From an uncultured bacterium (lineage in GTDB: Bacteria > UBA4055): a stretch of DNA of 17,417 nt. This document shows, piece by piece, positions 7,381-13,912 of this stretch. The notes beneath the pieces are model-generated. The model was not told the origin of the DNA. It saw nothing but the letters and a program-made list of their open reading frames with translations, and did not search any database. Position 1 is the stretch's first letter. Every line of letters begins with the position of its first letter. A program made the translations under genes and the position numbers. The stretch lies in the NCBI GenBank assembly GCA_937873545.1, contig CALMWI010000513.1:1-17417 (forward strand). Direction: 5' to 3'.

Positions 7381-8037
7381 TCACAGGTAGGGGTTGAATC
7401 GTTTTTCCTGTTTTATCGTTGTGCTTCTTCCATGCCCGGTTAAAACTATAGTGTCACCGTCAAGTACCAGTAATTTGTTATTTATTGATTCCAGTATTGT
7501 ATCGGTGTCGCCGCCGTATAGGTCCGTCCTGCCGACAGATCCAGCAAAAAGCGTATCGCCTGAGATAAGAGTATTACCTGTCAAAAAGCAGCAGCTGCCC
7601 TTTGTGTGCCCCGGAGTGTGGATAACTTTTATCCCGATACTTCCCAGAGCAATTAATTCTCCATCATAAATAAATCTGTCAGGAGATACTATAATGGGTT
7701 CGCCTGTCATTGAAGAATAATTCTTCTCAGGTTCTTCCGCATATTCTTTTTCTTCGGAGTGAATAAGAAAAGGTATCGAATATTTTTTTTGAAGTTCATT
7801 AACCGCACCTATATGATCGTAATGGCAGTGTGTGTTGATTATCATTTCAGGTTTTCCGCCGACAGTACCTATAAATCTAACTATCTTATCAAAATCATCT
7901 CCGGGATCGAAGACAGCCAGACTGGAGGTTTCTGGACATTTAACAATTATGCAGTTGACTTCAAGCTCTCCTACTTCAATATGAAATATGTTTTTATCGG
8001 GTTTCAAATTATTTATTGACCAGGTTATATTTTTCAA
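7381..8037 (-). CDS. Metallo-beta-lactamase-fold hydrolase (glyoxalase II-like)
   Basis: This is a soluble 218-aa member of the metallo-beta-lactamase superfamily. All zinc ligands are present: the THCHYDH motif (His70, His72, Asp74, His75), His144 in HTPGHTKGS, Asp161 in SGDTLFAG and His202 in TGHG. The layout, with FAGSVGRTDL and a C-terminal GHG, resembles the single-domain glyoxalase II-like (YcbL) group that cleaves thioesters. The substrate is not certain. No ATG is available. The longest start is TTG at 8037, which overlaps the end of dapA by 29 bases. An in-frame TTG at 8007, directly after the dapA stop, would give 208 aa and still keep the VGELEVNCIIV core strand. Neither has a strong ribosome site, so the start is uncertain. 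Translation probably depends on coupling to dapA. Confidence 0.88.
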   Translation of the reverse strand: MKNITWSINNLKPDKNIFHIEVGELEVNCIIVKCPETSSLAVFDPGDDFDKIVRFIGTVGGKPEMIINTHCHYDHIGAVNELQKKYSIPFLIHSEEKEYAEEPEKNYSSMTGEPIIVSPDRFIYDGELIALGSIGIKVIHTPGHTKGSCCFLTGNTLISGDTLFAGSVGRTDLYGGDTDTILESINNKLLVLDGDTIVLTGHGRSTTIKQEKRFNPYL

Positions 8038-8890
8038 GCACTTTTTTCAGCTGGGCTGTTCTGGTTTCGTCCAGTTCTACCAGAGGCAGTCTTAAAGTTC
8101 CCATTTCGTATCCCATCAGGTTAAGAGCTTTTTTAACAGGGATCGGATTTGTGTCGGAGAACATGGCGTGACAAATCTCATTTGTATATTTTGCAAGCGA
8201 AAGTCCCTTGTCATAGTCTTTTGCCAGCATCGAATTAACAAGAGAAGCCATTTGTTTTGGAATAACATTTGAAACCACACTAATCACACCTTTTCCGCCG
8301 ATCGCCATAATTGAATATGTCAGGTCGTCCTCGCCAGAAAGAACAGTGATCCTTTCTTCAACGGCAAAAATTATTTTCTGTACCTGGGAAATTGAAGCGG
8401 AAGCTTCCTTTAAAGCTACGATATTCTCATGGAATGACAATCTTTCTACCGTCTCCGGCAGCATATTGACACCGGTTCTTGATGGTACATTGTACATTAC
8501 GACAGGCAGAGGAGATCTGTCTGCCACGGTTGAAAAATGACGGTAAAGACCTTCCTGATTAGGTTTATTGTAATAAGGCGTAATAACTAAGGCAGCATTG
8601 CAGCCTACTTCAGCGGCCATTCTGCAAAGTGACACAGATTTTTCAGTGGAATTGCTGCCGCAGCCGGCAATTACTTTAAGTCCGGTGTCCTGAGTAAATC
8701 CGCAAACCAGAGAGTAAAGGTCCCTGAATTCTTCATCTGTAAATGTCGGGTTTTCGCCGGTAGTACCTCCCGGAACAACGCCGTCCACTCCGGATTCTTT
8801 CTGGAATTTTAAAAATCTTTTAAGACTTTCATAGTTAATGGTTCCGTCTTTTTTAAAAGGTGTAACAATTGCAGTATAGAGTCCTTTCAT
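8009..8890 (-). CDS. dapA: 4-hydroxy-tetrahydrodipicolinate synthase
   Basis: DapA (EC 4.3.3.7) condenses pyruvate with aspartate semialdehyde in the first committed step to diaminopimelate and lysine, in the cytoplasm. The TIM-barrel protein is 293 aa from the chosen start. Key residues fall where expected: Thr43-Thr44 in GGTTGENP, Tyr107 in ITPYYNKPNQEG, Tyr133 and Arg138 in YNVPSRTG, and the Schiff-base Lys161 in ALKEAS. The start at 8890 is preferred to an ATG at 8896 because GGAG lies 7 bases before the former but only 1 base before the latter; the product then begins MKGLYTAIVTPF, like other DapA proteins. It is transcribed divergently from rnhA and is followed by the overlapping hydrolase gene. 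I see no lysine riboswitch in the short leader. Confidence 0.95.
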   Translation of the reverse strand: MKGLYTAIVTPFKKDGTINYESLKRFLKFQKESGVDGVVPGGTTGENPTFTDEEFRDLYSLVCGFTQDTGLKVIAGCGSNSTEKSVSLCRMAAEVGCNAALVITPYYNKPNQEGLYRHFSTVADRSPLPVVMYNVPSRTGVNMLPETVERLSFHENIVALKEASASISQVQKIIFAVEERITVLSGEDDLTYSIMAIGGKGVISVVSNVIPKQMASLVNSMLAKDYDKGLSLAKYTNEICHAMFSDTNPIPVKKALNLMGYEMGTLRLPLVELDETRTAQLKKVLEKYNLVNK

Positions 8891-8936
8891 GTTCATACTC
8901 CAGATAATTTATCGGTAAATTAACATATTTCTGAAT

Positions 8937-8966
8937 ATAATAACAAGATTTATTTATTGAAACTAT
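8937..8966 (-). promoter_or_regulatory. Possible dapA promoter
   Basis: Read on the minus strand, TTTCAA (a weak -35) is followed 17 bases later by TATATT, overlapping a TG-T-TATTAT extended -10 form. This is the best sigma-70-like candidate in the dapA leader, but the region is very AT-rich and chance matches are easy, so it is low confidence. Confidence 0.25.
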
Positions 8967-9003
8967 TCATTAAAGTTTTCATCATCAAAATAATCAAAAT
9001 ATT

Positions 9004-9032
9004 TTTTGCAAATTTGCAGATAATGTTATAAT
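9004..9032 (+). promoter_or_regulatory. Extended -10 promoter for rnhA-nusB
   Basis: TGTTATAAT at 9024-9032 is a perfect extended -10 element (TG-n-TATAAT). The matching -35 is poor (TTTTGC at 9004-9009 with a 17-base spacer, or TTGCAA at 9006-9011 with 15), which is usual for extended -10 promoters. Transcription would start near 9039, giving a leader of about 34 bases that contains GAGGTG and GAGAGA purine tracts before the ATG at 9073. Confidence 0.5.
9007..9018. promoter_or_regulatory. Perfect 12-bp palindrome, possible operator
   Basis: TGCAAATTTGCA is identical to its own reverse complement. It sits in the dapA-rnhA divergent spacer, just upstream of the rnhA extended -10, covering the place where the -35 and spacer would be. 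A dimeric repressor or activator could bind here. It could also be chance, since the region is AT-rich; no second copy was noticed in the window. Confidence 0.35.
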
Positions 9033-9072
9033 TTTACTACTCCTGAAAAAAAAGAGGTGTTCTCGAGAGAAA

Positions 9073-9525
9073 ATGAAACAGGTAACAATTTACGCTGATG
9101 GCGCATGCAGTAAGAACCCAGGCCCGGGAGGATGGGGAACGGTCTTGATCTACGAAGATAAAGTTAAAAAACTCTCGGGATTTCAGGAGATGTCAACAAA
9201 TAATATAATGGAACTTACAGCTGTGATCCAGGGGTTGAAAGCACTGAAGGAAAAATGCAGGATCGAGGTTTTTACAGATTCAAAGTATATTGTTGATTCT
9301 GTCACAAAATGGCTTCCCGGCTGGAAAAGAAACGGATGGACCACATCATCGAAAAAGCAGGTAAAGAATTTAGTGTTGTGGAAGGAACTGACATATCTTT
9401 CAGATCTGCATGAGATCAGATGGAACTGGGTGAAAGGGCATAGCGGAAACCTGTATAACGAAGAGTGTGACAAAATGGCAAAAGATCAGATAGAAACTAA
9501 TTTAAAAAAGCAAGCCGGAAAATGA
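9073..9525 (+). CDS. rnhA: Ribonuclease HI
   Basis: RNase HI (EC 3.1.26.4) cuts the RNA strand of RNA-DNA hybrids and removes R-loops and primers. The 150-aa protein keeps all active-site residues: Asp9 in YADGACSKNPGPGGWG, Glu47 in NIMELTA, Asp69 in FTDSKY, His123 in KGHSGN and Asp133 in NEECDKMA. The basic handle region (WLPGWKRNGWTTSSKK, 80-95) is present, so it is the standard E. coli-like type. It heads the + strand group after the divergent region and overlaps nusB by an ATGA. TopA later in the same group also limits R-loops, by relaxing negative supercoils, a plausible functional theme. Confidence 0.97.
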   Translation: MKQVTIYADGACSKNPGPGGWGTVLIYEDKVKKLSGFQEMSTNNIMELTAVIQGLKALKEKCRIEVFTDSKYIVDSVTKWLPGWKRNGWTTSSKKQVKNLVLWKELTYLSDLHEIRWNWVKGHSGNLYNEECDKMAKDQIETNLKKQAGK

Positions 9526-10220
9526 CGAATAGTTTACTTTCAAATAGAAGGAACACCCGAGAAAATCTGCTCATGTTCTTTTACAGCAAAGAATTCTTGA
9601 ATCTGGATACAGTTTTCTCGGATGATGACGCAAAGAGTTTTTTAAACTCGATCACTGAAATAAAAAGGGAAGATAAACTTGACAGTGTAAGGGAGTCAAT
9701 AAAGGAAGTGTTCGATAATGTCAAGATAACAAAGCTTGATCCGAATGACCGGATAGAATTCCAGCTGCCGTTTATCAAAGATAAGGTCACAATGTCGTTC
9801 GAGGAGATGGATAACCAAAATGTTGCCGACGGATTTATGAACTGCGCACAGATTTTCATAGACAAATACAAACTGAACGAAACCGATAAAACCGAGGATG
9901 AGATTTCTATGAGCAATAAAGAAAACCTCGCTTTTTTCCAGACATATATAAAAAGTTATTTCACTTATATAGACGCTATTGATTCCGATATAAAGAGAAA
10001 TCTTGAGAACTGGGACTTCGGCAGAATATCCATAATTGATAAAATAATACTCAGGATGGGTATTGTCGAACTCAGATATTTCAATGAGATACCTCCAAAA
10101 GTGATAATCAATGAAGCGATCGAATTGGGTAAAAAATACAGCACAGAAAAAAGCAATATTTTTATAAACGGAATACTGAATAAGCTTAAAGATATGATAA
10201 GGACAACAGAGAAAAATTAA
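9522..10220 (+). CDS. nusB: Transcription antitermination factor NusB, elongated form
   Basis: NusB binds boxA RNA together with NusE (S10) for rRNA antitermination. The N-terminus has the basic RRNTRENLLMFFYSKEF helix (9-25), and the C-terminal third has the family core: WDFGRISIIDKIILRMGIVEL (164-184), then PPKVIINEAIELGKKYSTEKSNIFINGILNKL (191-222). At 232 aa it is about 90 residues longer than E. coli NusB. The extra part (about 30-145) is acidic and Lys-rich, and resembles the long NusB forms I recall in Bacteroidetes-side bacteria. The ATG overlaps the rnhA stop and has only a weak GGAAA before it, so translation is probably coupled. The assignment rests mainly on the C-terminal core. 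Confidence 0.87.
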   Translation: MTNSLLSNRRNTRENLLMFFYSKEFLNLDTVFSDDDAKSFLNSITEIKREDKLDSVRESIKEVFDNVKITKLDPNDRIEFQLPFIKDKVTMSFEEMDNQNVADGFMNCAQIFIDKYKLNETDKTEDEISMSNKENLAFFQTYIKSYFTYIDAIDSDIKRNLENWDFGRISIIDKIILRMGIVELRYFNEIPPKVIINEAIELGKKYSTEKSNIFINGILNKLKDMIRTTEKN

Positions 10221-10234
10221 TAGTAAGGGACCTT

Positions 10235-10912
10235 ATGAAACTGGCGGTAATCTCGGACATACATTCAAATCTTGAAGCTCTTGAAGCGGTAATAAGAGAG
10301 ATTGAAAGTGAAAAAACCGATAAGATATATTGTCTTGGAGATATTGTAGGCTACGGACCAAGTCCGAATGAATGCATCGATCTGGTAAAATCCGTGACTG
10401 ACAAGGTAGTTGTAGGAAATCACGACAGCGCGGTTATCAATCAGACTGACATGATGCTTTTTAATTCTTACGCCAGAGAATCGACCGAATGGACCCGTCG
10501 TATGATCAAGGACGAGAATTATGAATATCTTCTGAATCTTCCTCTCAAAATAAGCGATCACGATCTGCTGTTCGTACATTCCACTCCTTTAATACCTGAA
10601 GACTGGAGCTATATTCTAACGCAGCACAGTGCAGAAAAGCATTTTAACTATTTTACAGAAGTTGCATGTTTTATCGGACATTCCCACAGACCGGAAATGT
10701 TCAGGTCGGTCGATCAGAGGATGATTGTTAATGTCGGATCGATCGGACAGCCAAGGGACGGAAATCCAAAGGCATGTTATGTCGTATGGGATACCGAAAC
10801 GAACGAGTATGAGCTCAAAAGAAAAGAATATGATATAAAATCAGTATATAAAAAAATTGTTAAGGCCGGGTTGAACGAATTTTTAGGCGAAAGACTGATG
10901 GTCGGAAGATAA
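10235..10912 (+). CDS. Calcineurin-like metallophosphoesterase (YfcE/MJ0936-like)
   Basis: This 225-aa protein has the complete two-metal phosphoesterase motif set: DIHSNLEAL (Asp8, His10), GDIVGYGP (Asp36), GNHD (Asn62-His63), FVHSTP (His115) and IGHSHRP (His149, His151). VNVGSIGQPRDGNP follows near 166-178, a segment typical of the family that includes small phosphodiesterases and ApaH-like enzymes. The substrate cannot be deduced. An AAGGGA ribosome site lies at 10225-10230, 4 bases before the ATG. It sits 14 bases after nusB and 20 bases before secA, so it is probably co-transcribed with both. Confidence 0.87.
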   Translation: MKLAVISDIHSNLEALEAVIREIESEKTDKIYCLGDIVGYGPSPNECIDLVKSVTDKVVVGNHDSAVINQTDMMLFNSYARESTEWTRRMIKDENYEYLLNLPLKISDHDLLFVHSTPLIPEDWSYILTQHSAEKHFNYFTEVACFIGHSHRPEMFRSVDQRMIVNVGSIGQPRDGNPKACYVVWDTETNEYELKRKEYDIKSVYKKIVKAGLNEFLGERLMVGR

Positions 10913-10932
10913 ATATTAAAGAACGGAAAAAA

Positions 10933-13884
10933 ATGTTATCAGGAATATTGAACAAAATCTTTGGTACCAAACAGGACAGAGAAGTAAAAAGGTTAAAACC
11001 CCTTGTTGATAGGATCAATGAGTGGTATCAGTCCTACGAAAAAATATCTGAACAGGATATAAAAAGCAAAACACTTGAGTTCAAAAAGCGAATTTCAGAT
11101 GGAGAAAGAGAAAAAGACATCCTCCCGGAAGCATACGGGCTTGTAAAGGAAGCATGCAGGCGAATGGTAGGAAGATCATGGATGATAGACGGCAGAATGC
11201 AGGAATGGAACATGATCCCCTATGATGTTCAGCTTATGGGCGCGATAGTTCTTGCGGAAGGTAAAATTGCCGAGATGGCCACAGGAGAAGGTAAAACTCT
11301 TGTAGCATTATTTCCGGCATATCTGAATTCACTTTCAGGAAAAGGTGTCCACATCGTAACTGTAAACGATTACCTCGCGAAACGAGACAGGGAATGGATG
11401 GGATATGTGCTTGAGTTTCTAGGTCTTTCAGTGGGAGTGATCACTTCAGAATTAAGGGATCATTCTTTAAGAAAACAGGAATACTGCAAAGATGTTGTTT
11501 ATGGAGTCAACCATGAATTCGGTTTCGACTATCTAAGAGATAATATGGTTGTCGATGTTGACGATATGGTTCAAAGAGGATTCAACTATTGCCTGATAGA
11601 TGAGGTCGATTCTATTCTGATCGATGAAGCAAGGGTCCCCCTGGTTATTTCGGGAGCTGTACCAAAGAGTAACAATCAGAGGTTCGACCAGCTTAAACCG
11701 CTGGTTTTTGATCTCGTAAAAGAGCAGTCGAGAATGATAAACGAATGGCTGACGGAAGCGGAATCCAAAATAGAACAAAATCCAGATGACAGAAACGCTT
11801 TATTTCTCGTATTGAAATCCATGAAAGCTTCTCCAAGAAATAAAAAGCTTCAAAAACTCTTAAACATTCCTTCGGTAAAGACCAATGTTACAAAGCTGGA
11901 GAATGATTATCTCAGAGATAAGATATTCGATCAGGTAACTTCCGATCTTTATTATACAATTGAAGAGAGATCGAATCTGGTGGACATATTCAAAAAGGGC
12001 CACGAGCTTCTCACAAAAAATGATTCCGATAAAAATATGTTCGTAATTCCCGATCTGCCCGTTGAACTTCAGGCTATTGAAAAAATGAACTTATCTGAAT
12101 CAGAAAAAGAGTCTCTGATCGAGAATCTGCATTCAGTCTATGCGGAAAAAAGCGACAAGATTCACACGATTAACCAGCTTTTGAGAGCCTACTCGCTTTT
12201 CGAGAAAGATGTTGATTATGTCGTTCAGGACGGCAGAGTGATAATAGTTGACCAGTCAACAGGCCGTTTGAAGTATGACAGCAGGTTCAGCAACGGCATG
12301 CATCAGGCGATCGAAGCGAAGGAAAGTGTGAAGGTGGGAGAGGATACACAGACTGTAGCTTCCATCACATATCAGAATTATTTCAGAATGTATAGAAAGC
12401 TCAGCGGAATGACCGGAACCGCAATTACCGAAGAGAATGAATTTTTTGAAATATACAATCTTGTTGTAACAGTAATACCTACGAATGTTCCGGTGATCAG
12501 AGACGATCAGCAGGACTTTATATACATGACTAAAAAAGAAAAATACAACGCTGTTATAAATGATGTTATTAAGCTCAGAAATGAAGGCAGGCCGGTACTT
12601 CTGGGAACCCCTGATGTGGATGTAAGCCAGATAATGCACAAACTGCTTGAAATGAGAAAAATCCCGCATAATCTGCTTAATGCTAAGAATCATGCCAAAG
12701 AAGCCCAAATAATTAAGGATGCCGGAGAATCAGGAACTATCACGATCGCTACGAACATGGCAGGAAGAGGAACCGATATAAAACTCGGTAAAGGAGTCAA
12801 GGAGAAGGGAGGACTTGCAATAATCGGATGCGAAAGGCATGATTCGCGCAGGATCGACCGACAGCTGAGAGGGAGGGCCGGAAGACAGGGTGATCCCGGA
12901 TCGTCAAGATTTTATGTTTCGCTTGAAGACAATCTGATGAGAATATTCGGTTCTGAAAGGATCTCGGGAATAATGGATAAATTCGGGAGGAACGAGGGAG
13001 AAGCGATAGTTCATCCGTGGATAACTAAATCTATTGAACGCGCGCAAAAACGCGTGGAAATGCATAATTTTGCTATGAGAAAGCATATTATCCAATATGA
13101 CGATGTGATGAATAAGAAGCGTGATGTGATATACAGACGGAGAAGAGCTGCGCTTATAAAAGGCGCTATCAGCGAAGGGAAACCTGTACCTTTTGCACGG
13201 GAATACGGAATTGAACCTGATGAGGGAATGATTAAAGAAGTCGCGGATATACTTGAAGAATATTTGAAAGAAATTGTTTACACGGCATGTTCAAACTCCA
13301 GATCAGCTGAAAACTGGAACTGGGATTACTTGAATTCAAATCTGACTAAAACAATGCTGATATCATACGAACCGGATACGGCAAAACTGAATGATCCGGA
13401 GTATCTGCTTAATGACCTTATAAAGTCCGCATCTGACAAGATCAATGCAAAAAGACTGCATATCGGCGATAAAATGATGGATATACTTTCTAAGATAGCT
13501 ATCGTAAAATTAATTGATATCAACTGGCAGGAACATCTTAGAGAGGACGACGATTTAAAAAGCGGTTTATCGTTAATGGTTCACGCTCAAAAAGACCCTC
13601 TGATCGAATATAAAAGAAGGTCATTTGAAGCATTCAAAGAAATGCTTTTTAAAATAAACCAGGAAATACTTGAGTTCATTTTTAAAGCTAAGATTGATTA
13701 TGAAATCAATAGGGAAGAGGAAAACAAAAGAAAAGAACAGGCAAGGATATCAGGTCTTCAGGCTTCTAATGAACCTCCCAAGCCCAAAATAGTAAAGAAT
13801 ACTCAACAGAAAGTCGGAAGAAACGATCTGTGCCCGTGCGGAAGCGGTTTAAAATACAAAAACTGCCACGGAATAGCTGAATAG
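10933..13884 (+). CDS. secA: Protein translocase ATPase SecA
   Basis: SecA drives preproteins through SecYEG at the inner membrane. The 983-aa protein has Walker A ATGEGKT at 116-122, the DEAD-type DEVDSILIDEAR from Asp223, TNMAGRGTD at 607-615, and the RGRAGRQGDPGSSRFYVSLED region after it. The C-terminus has basic and Pro-rich linker sequence, then the zinc-binding RNDLCPCGSG with Cys967, Cys969, Cys978 and His979, which contacts SecB and lipids. It is about 80 residues longer than E. coli SecA. Part of the difference is an insertion near residues 250-330 with charged helices (LVKEQSRMINEWLTEAESK), similar to the insertion I recall in Bacteroidetes-type SecA. A GAACGGA site precedes the ATG. 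The TopA gene follows after 28 bases. Confidence 0.97.
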   Translation: MLSGILNKIFGTKQDREVKRLKPLVDRINEWYQSYEKISEQDIKSKTLEFKKRISDGEREKDILPEAYGLVKEACRRMVGRSWMIDGRMQEWNMIPYDVQLMGAIVLAEGKIAEMATGEGKTLVALFPAYLNSLSGKGVHIVTVNDYLAKRDREWMGYVLEFLGLSVGVITSELRDHSLRKQEYCKDVVYGVNHEFGFDYLRDNMVVDVDDMVQRGFNYCLIDEVDSILIDEARVPLVISGAVPKSNNQRFDQLKPLVFDLVKEQSRMINEWLTEAESKIEQNPDDRNALFLVLKSMKASPRNKKLQKLLNIPSVKTNVTKLENDYLRDKIFDQVTSDLYYTIEERSNLVDIFKKGHELLTKNDSDKNMFVIPDLPVELQAIEKMNLSESEKESLIENLHSVYAEKSDKIHTINQLLRAYSLFEKDVDYVVQDGRVIIVDQSTGRLKYDSRFSNGMHQAIEAKESVKVGEDTQTVASITYQNYFRMYRKLSGMTGTAITEENEFFEIYNLVVTVIPTNVPVIRDDQQDFIYMTKKEKYNAVINDVIKLRNEGRPVLLGTPDVDVSQIMHKLLEMRKIPHNLLNAKNHAKEAQIIKDAGESGTITIATNMAGRGTDIKLGKGVKEKGGLAIIGCERHDSRRIDRQLRGRAGRQGDPGSSRFYVSLEDNLMRIFGSERISGIMDKFGRNEGEAIVHPWITKSIERAQKRVEMHNFAMRKHIIQYDDVMNKKRDVIYRRRRAALIKGAISEGKPVPFAREYGIEPDEGMIKEVADILEEYLKEIVYTACSNSRSAENWNWDYLNSNLTKTMLISYEPDTAKLNDPEYLLNDLIKSASDKINAKRLHIGDKMMDILSKIAIVKLIDINWQEHLREDDDLKSGLSLMVHAQKDPLIEYKRRSFEAFKEMLFKINQEILEFIFKAKIDYEINREEENKRKEQARISGLQASNEPPKPKIVKNTQQKVGRNDLCPCGSGLKYKNCHGIAE

Positions 13885-13912
13885 AACAAATATTAAGTAT
13901 CAGGGAAGAAAA

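Noticed and set aside
7759..8019. 86-codon plus-strand frame inside the hydrolase gene
   Set aside because: Opposite to a gene with every zinc ligand conserved; no ribosome site or recognisable domain.
8891..8896. Upstream ATG for dapA
   Set aside because: GGAG lies only one base before it, whereas the next ATG at 8890 has GGAG at 7 bases and gives the normal N-terminus.
8897..9000. Lysine riboswitch before dapA
   Set aside because: The leader is short and AT-rich, with none of the long conserved helices of that riboswitch.
9061..9068. TCTCGAGA palindrome before rnhA as an operator
   Set aside because: Only 8 bases and overlaps the purine-rich ribosome-binding region; weaker than the 12-bp palindrome upstream.
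12256..12708. 150-codon minus-strand frame inside secA
   Set aside because: It lies wholly within a perfectly conserved secA, with no ribosome site and a composition that looks like antisense shadow.
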